NCBI RefSeq assembly: GCF_000403355.2
Contig: NZ_KE159646.1
Span: 2,159,561 to 2,223,560, forward strand
DNA length: 64,000 bases
Origin: Adlercreutzia caecimuris B7
GTDB lineage: Bacteria > Actinomycetota > Coriobacteriia > Coriobacteriales > Eggerthellaceae
Reading direction: 5' to 3'
Below are positions 42,806-51,620 of this stretch, piece by piece. The notes beneath the pieces are model-generated. The model saw only the letters and a list, made by a program, of their open reading frames with translations, made no database searches and was not told the origin of the DNA. Numbering within the stretch: position 1 is the first letter of the stretch; every line of letters begins with the position of its first letter. Both the position numbers and the translations under genes were made by a program.

Positions 42806-45800
42806 CTACTCGTTCGAAGCGGAATCCTCACCGGCACGGCGGCGACGCACCGCCACGATCACAACGATCAGAGCCGCCAGAGCCACCAGCGCAATGCCCA
42901 GAATCGGCAGCATGTCGCCGGTCTTGGCAAGCAGGGTGTCCTTGTTGGGCTTCTCAGTCGTCGACTTCTCGCGCTCGATGGTCTCGGTCTCCTCGGCATC
43001 CAGCATGGTGTCGTACAGCGCGATCGTGTTGTCGCTCAACTCGGCGTTGCCGTTCTCGGTGCCCTTGGTGATGGACACGTTGCCGTAGTCGTCGATAACG
43101 AACTCCACGTCATTGGCCAGGCGATACTGATTCGGCGCCTCAACCTCACGCAGCAAATAGGTGGTACCGACATTCAGGGTCTTCTCCAGCTTCTGCGGAG
43201 CCTTGCCCGATGTCCAGCTTGCAATCTCCTTGCCGGACTCCTTCTCAAGGATAATCAGCTTGGCACCTTCAACCCACTCGTGGGTGCGCGTGTCCAGCTT
43301 GTTCACCTCGAGAGTCGTCACCTCGTCGTACACACCGCCGTCCTTGTCATAGGTCAGCAGCACGTTGCCATCGGCGCTGTAGCCAGGCTGCGTTTCGGTA
43401 TCGGCCGCAGCCTCGTTGGCAGCCTCGGTGTCAGCCTGGGCCGCCGGCGCGTTCTTGGCCTGCATGGTGCCGGAAACCTCAGCCTGAACCGCAGCATCGT
43501 CGGCGGCGACCTCGGGCAGATACTTCGAGTCGGTGTACTGCAGGGTGTAGCCGTTAGCCGAGGAGGCATCCTCAACCAGGTAGAAGTAGGAGCTGCGGAA
43601 CTCGCTCACGGTATGGCCCGCCGGAGCTGCCGTCTCCTTGAAGTAGTACAGGTTGTTAGTGGACAGGCTCACGTTCTTGTAGGTGATCCAGCCGCCGTCC
43701 TCGGAGGTCGCCTCAGCCAACCAGATGTCGCCCTGGGCGTTCTCGTTCACCATATACAGACCGTAGGTGGCGCCCACCAGGCCCTCGTTACGATCGGATA
43801 CGCTGGTCTTGCGCACCTGCAAGTCCATCGAGCGCGTCTTGTTGGTAATCGTCGGATGCCAATCGGGGTTCAGCTTCGACATATCGCCGATGTTGCCCGG
43901 CTGTGTGTCGAAATCGGTGTACTGCTCGTCGTAGCGCACGTTCTTGCTGGCAGCCTTGTCCCAGTAGCCGTAGTACATGTCGGTACACACCAAACGGCCC
44001 GTGGCTTCATCCTGTTCGATAACCGTGGTGAAGGTGATCACCTGATCGCTGTACAGAACGGACTGGTCGTTCATACCGCCCTTGCTGGTGTCCTCGATAA
44101 CCCGGTAGTAGTAGGTGCCGGGCTTCGTGTAGGCCAGGCAGCTGGGGTTCTCCAGGTCGCCGGACACGTTGTTCGCCTTATCGAAGTCCACCATGCCGAA
44201 CTCGTCGTTGGTGGTGGCGGAAATGACCGTGCCCTCGGTGTCGTTGTAGTTGGCTACCTCGATCAGCTTGAAGGCGAACTCACCGGACTTGATGGCGCGG
44301 CCCTCAAGGTTTTTGATGATCTTCGGGTCCACATAGCACACCTGATCCACCGGCTCACCGCTGGCTGCATACACGCTGTAGCTGGCAGCGCTGATCATGC
44401 CGTAGGTATCGGTGTTGTAGAACGCCGGGCTCTCGCCCTCCGGCATCGGGTTCAACGCGGAGTGGATGTCATCCGCATAGTACAGCACTGTCCCGTCGGC
44501 CTTTAGGTTGCGGGAGTTCTTCTCATCGAGTGTAACGCTCACCTTGACGACATAGGCCGTGGTGTCCTTGGCAGCATCATCACCATCTTCGGTTACCAGG
44601 TAGTAGTGATCGCCCACATCATTCTGGAAGCCCTCTCCATCACCCTGCTGCTCATAGGCAATCTCCGGGAATTCGATGGAGGCATGGTTATCCTTAAATT
44701 TTGCACCCGAAAGCGAAGCCGGCCACTTCTGAAGATTGTCGTTCGTGACGAGCACGTTCTCCAGAGGCTCGCCCACTTCGGGGACACGCTCGATCTCCTG
44801 CATAGTGAAGCTGCAGTCACCCGGTGCGCCCAGACCGTAGAAGAACTTGTCGGCCTGGAACTGCCAAGAACCCTTGGGGGTGGCAACGTTATTAAAGACA
44901 ACGCCCATCTCATCGGAAACTTCCTGCAGCTTCCGGGAATCGGGGACGGTTTTGTACACAACTTTGCTCGTGCTCAAGCTGCGACCATCCTCAGCCAGAG
45001 TGGTAGTGATTTTCACGAGATAGGCCGTGGGGTCATACACGACTCCGGGCGTAGTGCCAGCCTGTTCGGCAATAGCGTACCAGTGAGTCTCCTCAGCGGC
45101 TTTGGGCTTGTAATTGAGCGTGAACGTCCCAGTGTTTTGCTCCGATTTGGAGGTGGAATCATCCACGTCGACAGTTACGCTTTCCTTGCCCTCATTCGCG
45201 AGTGCACCCAAGTCGACACCCTCGACAAGAGCCGGCTTATCGAGGTCGGCCACAACATTGGAGATGCCTTCAGTAATCTCATTGAGCTTAAAGGTGAATT
45301 CACCCGCACCAATACCATCGGCGATCTTCGTCACCGGAATCTCCGCAGAAGCCGTCAGATTCAGGGTGTTGGTTACCGTATCGGTATTTGCGCCATTAAT
45401 CTTAATGCTGCCCGGAGCAACCGTGGTTGCATAGGTGGTGGTTGTCAGAGAGCCATAGGTCACACTGCTTTTCTCTACATTCAGCTGAACCTTGACTTCG
45501 GCCCCTTCGCCAATAGATGACGTATAGCCGTCTTTCTTCTCCTCTGTCAGAGTAAAGGTCTTCTCTCCCGAATCCTTAAGACCAGGAAGATTAGTGAATT
45601 TAATCTTCCCCTTTTCGTTGCTGCTTGCCTTGTAGCTATCTCCCGTTGCCTTGTCAGTCAGGACAAACGAGAACGTCTCCCCTTCCTGAAGGCTCAGCTT
45701 TTTGCCAGTGATCCCGCTGACAACTTCCTTGTTGAAAGACAGCGTATAGCCGTTGATAATTTCTTCCTTCTGGGGGAAATCACCGAAGTGCAGCGTGCCG

Positions 45801-47593
45801 TTGCAAGCGATGCCGCCTCCGTGAGTTGAGCTCTCGTTGTCCTCAATGATAACGGTGCGCGCTATCCCAGACTTATCCTCTTTAGCGGTGCTTGTCAGGC
45901 AAAGGGTGGCGTCATGGATCTCGTAGTCTTCATTTACAGGGATGGCAATAGGAGCGGCTGTCCAACTCTGGGTCCCATCAGCTGCATTTTCGGAGACCGT
46001 CTTACCGTTTACTTTGTTTGCCGCAATACCGGCAATGAAGCCGTTCCAGGCAATTTCCTTGCCGTTTTCATCCTTGGGATGGCTCTTGAGGTTCGTCGCT
46101 GCGATAAAGCTTGCGTAAGTGCAGTAGAAGTCTTTTGCAAGACTGCTGTCAAACTCGCCCTTCGCGTAGTTGCCTGGAAGGAGATTGTAGCCGTCGTTTC
46201 CGTAAGGCAGACTATCAGTACTTTTGTCAGTCAATACCGGAATTTCATCCTTGGCCAGGCCCTGGACAAGGAAGTCTCCCGAGGGAACTTTCATACCCGT
46301 ATGCGTTAGCGAATCGGGCATGTTGAACTTCAACCCACTGTTTTTGGGACCGACTCCACCCAAGGCTTTATTGTCATATACCGCGGCACCGTTTTGCATC
46401 TTGCCGATGCCAATTTCCGCATGAGGGCACCCGGCAACGCCGCCGCCGAGGCCTTCCGCTTTATTAAGAGTAATACGAGCAGACTCTATCCTCAGAATAC
46501 CGTCGTTGTTGATATAGATACCGCCGCCGCCCCAGTCGGTCGTAGTGGCAGTCTTGTTCCCTTTAATGGTCGCAGCGGTAATCTCCCCATAGCCGCGACT
46601 CCCGTTGCCCGTTTTGCCGTTCCAGTTACCCCAGGTAAAAATACCGCCACCCTCGTGCTTGGTAGCAGTGTTTTCCAGAATGGAACCACCAGACATGGTG
46701 AAACCACACCGGTAATCAATGAAAATGCCACCGCCTGCCTCAGCGGTGTTGCCGGAAACGGTTCCACCCCTAAATTCGAGTGACGCATTTTTTTCCTCAC
46801 TGTTACCCTGCGCGCGACAGACATGAATGCCGCCGCCAACTTCATTCCATATAACCCATTTGTTTTTATTAGGGATGCTTCGGCCAGTGCCACCTGTAAC
46901 AGTCGGCCCCGAAGAAACACCATCCTTTATTTCACCAAAGACGAGTTTCGATCCTTTGCCCTCGACAACAATAACCGAGCCCTGGCCCTCCTCGCCGTAG
47001 CCGATGATCGTTCCGCTCCCCTTGATGGTGAGCGTAGCGCCGCCGGTCACCTTGATATCGCTTTTGAGAGTACCGTTAACGGTAAGAGTGTAGCTCTTAC
47101 CGTTTCCGCTGAAGGTCAGCGGACCGTTAGTATTGGTAACCTCTTCACCAGCTTTAATCTCATGGTCAGAATTTCCGACGAGGTCTTCACTTCGCGTGGC
47201 GTTCTTCTCATCTGGCTCCTCGGCAACAACGGCAATGCCCTCGTCGCTCTGGGGCGCGGCCTCATCGTCTTCGGGTTCTTCGCCAGGGACTTCTACTTTA
47301 TGGGACACCATCTCGACGCCGTCGATGGTGACGACCTCGTCTTCGGCGGCCTCATCACCCTCGGCAGACTCGGCGCCTTCTTCGGAAGGCGCGGCATTTT
47401 CTCCATCTGCGGCGACTTCCTCGCCTTCAGTGGCAGCGTTCTCGCCCGTTTCGGCAAGGGCGGTCTCGTCGGCAATGTCGTCCTTCGACCCGTAGGCGAT
47501 GCTGATCTGCGGGACGAGAGCGACAACGAGTAGGATCGACAGCGCGATTCCCAAGAATTTGATGAGCGGTTTGTTCTGCAGCAGCTTGGTCAT
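42806..47593 (-). CDS. Large LPxTG-like surface adhesin: beta-helix plus pilin-type domains
   Basis: A 1595-residue cell-wall protein. Signal peptide (about 1-35), acidic low-complexity spacer (40-140), and a parallel beta-helix (about 150-440) with recurrent GGGI motifs (EVGGGIHVCRA, WGGGGIYINND). A series of Spy0128/FctA and Cna_B type pilin domains follows (about 560-1500; for example FSFVLTDKATGDSYKASSNE, GEFTFKLNEITEG, KYYxV-like TYYYRVIED, LYYFKETAAPAGH), which commonly form isopeptide cross-links. The end is a sortase-type signal with LLAKTGD in place of LPxTG, a membrane span (MLPILGIALVALAALIVVIV) and RRRR. ATG start with GGGAGGAGG. It follows the MucBP protein gene by 15 bp, an operon. 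No sortase is encoded in the window. Likely host or mucus adhesion. Confidence 0.9.
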   Translation of the reverse strand: MTKLLQNKPLIKFLGIALSILLVVALVPQISIAYGSKDDIADETALAETGENAATEGEEVAADGENAAPSEEGAESAEGDEAAEDEVVTIDGVEMVSHKVEVPGEEPEDDEAAPQSDEGIAVVAEEPDEKNATRSEDLVGNSDHEIKAGEEVTNTNGPLTFSGNGKSYTLTVNGTLKSDIKVTGGATLTIKGSGTIIGYGEEGQGSVIVVEGKGSKLVFGEIKDGVSSGPTVTGGTGRSIPNKNKWVIWNEVGGGIHVCRAQGNSEEKNASLEFRGGTVSGNTAEAGGGIFIDYRCGFTMSGGSILENTATKHEGGGIFTWGNWNGKTGNGSRGYGEITAATIKGNKTATTTDWGGGGIYINNDGILRIESARITLNKAEGLGGGVAGCPHAEIGIGKMQNGAAVYDNKALGGVGPKNSGLKFNMPDSLTHTGMKVPSGDFLVQGLAKDEIPVLTDKSTDSLPYGNDGYNLLPGNYAKGEFDSSLAKDFYCTYASFIAATNLKSHPKDENGKEIAWNGFIAGIAANKVNGKTVSENAADGTQSWTAAPIAIPVNEDYEIHDATLCLTSTAKEDKSGIARTVIIEDNESSTHGGGIACNGTLHFGDFPQKEEIINGYTLSFNKEVVSGITGKKLSLQEGETFSFVLTDKATGDSYKASSNEKGKIKFTNLPGLKDSGEKTFTLTEEKKDGYTSSIGEGAEVKVQLNVEKSSVTYGSLTTTTYATTVAPGSIKINGANTDTVTNTLNLTASAEIPVTKIADGIGAGEFTFKLNEITEGISNVVADLDKPALVEGVDLGALANEGKESVTVDVDDSTSKSEQNTGTFTLNYKPKAAEETHWYAIAEQAGTTPGVVYDPTAYLVKITTTLAEDGRSLSTSKVVYKTVPDSRKLQEVSDEMGVVFNNVATPKGSWQFQADKFFYGLGAPGDCSFTMQEIERVPEVGEPLENVLVTNDNLQKWPASLSGAKFKDNHASIEFPEIAYEQQGDGEGFQNDVGDHYYLVTEDGDDAAKDTTAYVVKVSVTLDEKNSRNLKADGTVLYYADDIHSALNPMPEGESPAFYNTDTYGMISAASYSVYAASGEPVDQVCYVDPKIIKNLEGRAIKSGEFAFKLIEVANYNDTEGTVISATTNDEFGMVDFDKANNVSGDLENPSCLAYTKPGTYYYRVIEDTSKGGMNDQSVLYSDQVITFTTVIEQDEATGRLVCTDMYYGYWDKAASKNVRYDEQYTDFDTQPGNIGDMSKLNPDWHPTITNKTRSMDLQVRKTSVSDRNEGLVGATYGLYMVNENAQGDIWLAEATSEDGGWITYKNVSLSTNNLYYFKETAAPAGHTVSEFRSSYFYLVEDASSANGYTLQYTDSKYLPEVAADDAAVQAEVSGTMQAKNAPAAQADTEAANEAAADTETQPGYSADGNVLLTYDKDGGVYDEVTTLEVNKLDTRTHEWVEGAKLIILEKESGKEIASWTSGKAPQKLEKTLNVGTTYLLREVEAPNQYRLANDVEFVIDDYGNVSITKGTENGNAELSDNTIALYDTMLDAEETETIEREKSTTEKPNKDTLLAKTGDMLPILGIALVALAALIVVIVAVRRRRAGEDSASNE

Positions 47594-47608
47594 GTCGTCC
47601 TCCTCCCT

Positions 47609-49984
47609 TTAGGCGTTCATCGAATCGGTTGCGGTCTGGTCTTCTTTCCTGCGACGACGCATCCATCCATAGAGGAAGATTCCGACGCCCACCAGAACGA
47701 TGACCCCGGCTGCCACAGCCATGGCCATAGACGAGCCAAGGGCAGTCGCGTCCTGGGCGAGACCCGAGTAAAGCGGGTTCTCATCATCTACGATGGTGCG
47801 CTCGGTCGCGGTGTCCTGCCCGGCCATGTTAGCAAGCGGATTGTCGTCGTCGTTGATGATTGTTTCGCCATCGCCGGTGCCAACACCCACGTCAATGCCC
47901 GTAGGCGCTGCGGCGTCGGCACCACCAGCATCATCGCCGCCTTCGGCAGCTTCCCCAGCTGGGGCATTCACAATAGTGGTAGCCACCGGGGCCGCATTCA
48001 GGGTTTGGGCCGGGGTGGCCGAGGGGCGATCCGTTTCCACAATCTGCGTGTGGCGGATGGTAATGTTGGCGCTCAGCTCGTCATTCACATCGCGATAGTA
48101 AATAGTGTAGGTGCGCGCGGGTGAGAACGGGGCGTGGCGGATAGCCGTCTCTTGACCGGCCAGACGCACGTAGGTGTCAGAGCCCACGGCAAAGGTTCCC
48201 TCGCCGAGAATATTCACGTAATCGTTGGAAGCAGGATCCACCGTAATCGTCTCGCTACGGAGAATCTGGCTGTTCGCGATGTTCATATACTGCACGGTAA
48301 TGTCGTAGGCCGCCTCCGGCATGTAGTCCTCGGGCACATAGTAGACATACTGCAGGACATCGGTGCCCTTTTCCAGATCCTCCCAAGCGTAGGTGATAGG
48401 CTCCATGTTGCCCGACCACGGAACCATGTTGCCTTTGCGCGCAGGCGTGTAGGTAGCCGACTGCTCGGGGGTGACCGTGTAGTTCACCTTATCAATAGTG
48501 GCACCGGTCTCACCGTTGATCTCAACAATCGTAAGGTTCACTTCCTTAGTGGTGGCCTGGGACTGATACACCGCCGTCACTGTGCGGCCGGCGGGGTACT
48601 CGCCCGCATCGAAACTGACCACGGGATCGTCTTCTGTGGATTCACTGCTCTGAGCCTGAATGGCCTCGTTGTCGTTAGAGGGATTCGTCGCAATCGACCA
48701 TGACGCGAGCGTATAGTAGCTCACACCCCAGCTGCCTTTCTCGCGGTCGGTGGTAACCTCGTTGTTGGCGGCAGCCACCGCACTCATCGAGAAGGAATTC
48801 GGCAGCGTATACTGGTAGCCCTTGCCCTTCACATCCACAGCATCGGACCACAGCAGATTGCCGTTCTCGTCCACATATTTAATAGTGACCTGATAAGCGC
48901 CAGCCTTGGCGTTTTCCACCTCCATAACGCGCACCTGCTTGGTGGCCTGCTCGGGAGTAAGAGTCACCGTGGTGCCGTTCAACCGCTGGATGACACGGTA
49001 GTAGCGTGTCTCGGCCGTACCCGTCTCGCTGTTCTCGGTGGTCTTGAAGAAGGATTTCTTGATAGCCACCTCTTTACCGGTGCCGATGTTCTCGACCAAT
49101 TCAGTGTCAACAATGTTGCCATCGGCATCCACATATTTAAGAGCACCGGAGATAGCGCCTGCCTCTGCCTGCTGGTACGAGACCACGTACTCGTTGTCAT
49201 TCTCGGCCCTCGCTACCGTAGGTTCGCCGGCAGCGTTGGTGGTATCGCACCGGAAGGCCAGGGGGTTAGCATCGGTGACATTCTTGTAGTACACCGACCC
49301 TGCGCCGATCGTGTCGGCATACTGATCCTGATCGCCGACGGTACGAATGCCCATAACCTTCCACTCTTCGGAACCATCAATCCCGACGAGCTTCGCGTAT
49401 ACCGGGCAAATCGTGCCCTCATACAAAACCGACCCACCACGCTTGGCGTCGTACACCTTCACTGTGTAGCTGGGGAAGTTGTTCGGGTCAGCGAACACCT
49501 GCTGAACCGTTCGGGAAGCAGCCTCTTTGCTGGCGGACATATCGCCGATCCTCAGCGAAACGATCTGAGCGATGCGGCTAGAGTCGGCATTGCCGGCGTA
49601 ATCAGCTGCTTCTTCGCCATCGGCATCCTGACCCTTGACGATCTGGTACGAGAAACGCGGAGCAATAAGAGAGCCGTCCTTCTCAACCTCGAGATAGATG
49701 TTCTTACCAACCCCGTTCTCAACGCGGAACAAGTCCCATAGGCCATCGGCAGCATTCACCGTCATGAAATCGACACCGTGAACCACAATTTTGTCCTGGG
49801 AATCAGCGTGAACAGCAGGGGTTTCTGCCGGAGCATCTGCCACAACATCATCGGCGAAAGCATGGCCGACAAGCTGACCGGTGCCCATGGGCACGGCAAG
49901 CGTTGCTGCCAGGGCGCAGGCGAGCATAGTGCGGCCAAGGCTCCCCTTCTTCATGGCTGCAACCGCAGTCTGACTCTTCTTCAC
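47609..49984 (-). CDS. Secreted surface protein with MucBP-like repeats and C-terminal anchor
   Basis: A 791-residue exported protein, first gene of the surface operon. It has a positively charged N-terminus and signal peptide (MLACALAATLAVPMGTGQLV, cleavage near AFADD), a globular domain (about 60-250), then repeated MucBP-like beta modules (GALKYVDADGNIVDTELV, YQVTIKYVDENGNLLWSDAV, further units to about 650). After a Pro/Ala/Gly/Asp-rich stem come two copies of a D-(D/E)-x-N-P-L motif (DDDNPL at about 712, DDENPL at about 733), a membrane span and RRRRKE. No LPxTG is present. The GTG at 49984 is chosen because AGAGGAG is well spaced; a GTG at 50008 is the alternative. Confidence 0.85.
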   Translation of the reverse strand: MKKSQTAVAAMKKGSLGRTMLACALAATLAVPMGTGQLVGHAFADDVVADAPAETPAVHADSQDKIVVHGVDFMTVNAADGLWDLFRVENGVGKNIYLEVEKDGSLIAPRFSYQIVKGQDADGEEAADYAGNADSSRIAQIVSLRIGDMSASKEAASRTVQQVFADPNNFPSYTVKVYDAKRGGSVLYEGTICPVYAKLVGIDGSEEWKVMGIRTVGDQDQYADTIGAGSVYYKNVTDANPLAFRCDTTNAAGEPTVARAENDNEYVVSYQQAEAGAISGALKYVDADGNIVDTELVENIGTGKEVAIKKSFFKTTENSETGTAETRYYRVIQRLNGTTVTLTPEQATKQVRVMEVENAKAGAYQVTIKYVDENGNLLWSDAVDVKGKGYQYTLPNSFSMSAVAAANNEVTTDREKGSWGVSYYTLASWSIATNPSNDNEAIQAQSSESTEDDPVVSFDAGEYPAGRTVTAVYQSQATTKEVNLTIVEINGETGATIDKVNYTVTPEQSATYTPARKGNMVPWSGNMEPITYAWEDLEKGTDVLQYVYYVPEDYMPEAAYDITVQYMNIANSQILRSETITVDPASNDYVNILGEGTFAVGSDTYVRLAGQETAIRHAPFSPARTYTIYYRDVNDELSANITIRHTQIVETDRPSATPAQTLNAAPVATTIVNAPAGEAAEGGDDAGGADAAAPTGIDVGVGTGDGETIINDDDNPLANMAGQDTATERTIVDDENPLYSGLAQDATALGSSMAMAVAAGVIVLVGVGIFLYGWMRRRRKEDQTATDSMNA

Positions 49985-50008
49985 TTCCGTCTCCTCTGCT
50001 TCTCTCAC

Positions 50009-50535
50009 GTTCTCCGTTTAAGCTGCATACGCGCGTACGCGCGCGAGGCCACAGCCCCAACGCGCGAACGAAACTCTCCTCTTTGATGTTTGGGGTATTT
50101 CTCCTGATGACTCCCAAACATCGTGCTGTCTTGATCGCTATTGTAGTCGGGTCAACAACCTATTGTCCAGTTGTCGATTCTTCTAAAAGCGAACAACCGC
50201 AGCGCAGGGTTTTCCCTACGATTATAAGAATAGTGAGATTTGCCTGTTTGTCAGGCGTTTTGGCAATTTGACTATCTAATGAGAGCCTAAAGATTAGGTA
50301 AGCGGTTGCCTTTTTGTTACTTTTTCGAGGGTAAACGGTAGTGGATGTAAAGAGACGGATATCGGGTAGCGGCGAATCAACGTTGCGGAAGCCCTGCCAC
50401 GAAGGTCTACTTTATCTCGACCCCGTGGGCGCGGGCGCAGACATCCTGCTAGGCTACTCCCGTCACGGGGGACTCGATTTCCAGAAGCCTCTTCACACAA
50501 GAAGCCGGGCCTTACGACCCGGCTTCTGAAATACT
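50009..50535. other. Gene-free leader region of the surface operon
   Basis: About 520 bp between the surface operon start and tRNA-Ala. 50100-50330 is AT-rich and probably holds the operon promoter. A perfect 9-bp stem GAAGCCGGG/CCCGGCTTC at 50501-50526 may terminate the tRNA-Ala transcript. No gene or known RNA is recognised. Confidence 0.4.
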
Positions 50536-50611
50536 TGGTGGAGCATAGGGGGATCGAACCCCTGACCTCAGGCTTGCAAAGCCCGCGCTCTCCCAGCTGA
50601 GCTAATGCCCC
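50536..50611 (-). tRNA. tRNA-Ala (anticodon TGC)
   Basis: A 76-nt tRNA with encoded CCA. Acceptor GGGGCAT pairs with ATGCTCC (one G-U), D-arm AGCTCAGCTGGGAGAGC, anticodon loop TTTGCAA giving TGC, T-loop GGGTTCGATCCCC. Confidence 0.96.
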
Positions 50612-50669
50612 GTGACAACACATTTTCTTCCACTACAGATGAAACAAGCCCAATTCGGGCCAGAATATA

Positions 50670-50713
50670 ATAAACGCTCCACCGGCTAACTCGGCTCACG
50701 GTGGAGCGTTTAT
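50670..50713. terminator. Hairpin between tRNA-Ala and tRNA-Ile
   Basis: ATAAACGCTCCACCG/CGGTGGAGCGTTTAT, a 15-bp perfect stem with a 14-nt loop. On either strand it ends in a TTTAT run. It may separate the two tRNA transcripts. Confidence 0.6.
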
Positions 50714-50723
50714 CGCAAAGTAA

Positions 50724-50800
<77 letters not shown>

Positions 50801-50992
50801 TTGAAAAAGTGCTTGATTATCTTACGATGAATAATGCGGTAGGTCAAGAAAAAACTTTACCGAATTGCAAAATTCATTTTCGAAGCCGCGAGCGGTAAAC
50901 ATGGGAAAATAAGAGGCAAGAAGCGCTGAAATCAGCCTTGAGCGTCAGCTCTTTTCCTCGGTAACGGCTTAAGGAGAAGCAAGGAGGTCGGG

Positions 50993-51505
50993 ATGGTTCC
51001 CCTGAAAGTACTCACCTTGGTTGTAGCGGGGCCAACACAGCCTTCAGTGCTTGTCTTGCAGCCTGTGGAGGACTCGCCGGCGGGAAAATCGCGTATTATT
51101 CCCATTTGGGTGGGGCCAACCGAAGCGGCGCAAATCGGGATGGCCCTTGAACATGTAAAGTTGGAGCGCCCGATGACCCACGATTTGTTTCTAGATGCGC
51201 TGACCAACCTGGACGCCCGCATAGACTCTGTCGTCATATACCAAGCGCGCGGGCAGGTGTTCTTTTCCCATCTGATTCTCAGCCAGGCAGGGCGGCTCAT
51301 CTCACTCGACGCACGACCGAGCGACGCCGTATCCCTCGCACTGCGCCAGGACGCGCCCCTCTACATTGAGGAAGCAGTGCTCGATTCTGCCTCGTTCCCC
51401 TTCCTGTTTCGGGGAGAGCAGCAGACCGAGGCGGAGCTGGCCGAGTTCAAAACCTTCCTCGACCATATATCACCTGAGGATTTCGGAGGTATTGAAGGAT
51501 TATAA
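50993..51505 (+). CDS. Bifunctional nuclease family protein (DUF151)
   Basis: A 170-residue DUF151 protein, a family with reported DNase/RNase activity in plants and conserved in actinobacteria. Core motifs: IIPIWVGPTEAAQIGMAL, PMTHDLFLDALTNLDARIDS and SLDARPSDAVSLALRQDAPLY, the signature R-x-S-D-A. ATG start with AAGGAGG 5 bp upstream. It is monocistronic. The C-terminal 45 residues form the usual UVR-like helical tail region without a full UVR motif. Confidence 0.92.
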   Translation: MVPLKVLTLVVAGPTQPSVLVLQPVEDSPAGKSRIIPIWVGPTEAAQIGMALEHVKLERPMTHDLFLDALTNLDARIDSVVIYQARGQVFFSHLILSQAGRLISLDARPSDAVSLALRQDAPLYIEEAVLDSASFPFLFRGEQQTEAELAEFKTFLDHISPEDFGGIEGL

Positions 51506-51508
51506 AAA

Positions 51509-51532
51509 GGGGACTAGCAGCAACTAGTCCCC
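51509..51532. terminator. Terminator hairpin after the DUF151 gene
   Basis: GGGGACTAG/CTAGTCCCC, a 9-bp perfect stem with a 6-nt loop, 3 bp beyond the stop. A-rich before and T-poor after on the plus strand; on the minus strand it ends in CCCCTTTTTATAA, so it can also serve the convergent gyrA. Confidence 0.7.
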
Positions 51533-51620
51533 TCAGTTAGTAACCCGCTCCGCCCGCTCCACGTTTACCAACGACGGGCTTTGCTAGTTTTCGCATTATA
51601 GCACACAAAGTGCGCAGCAG

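Noticed and set aside
42779-44506. 575-codon plus-strand frame opposite the adhesin
   Set aside because: Shadow of the C-terminal adhesin domains; no independent coding signal.
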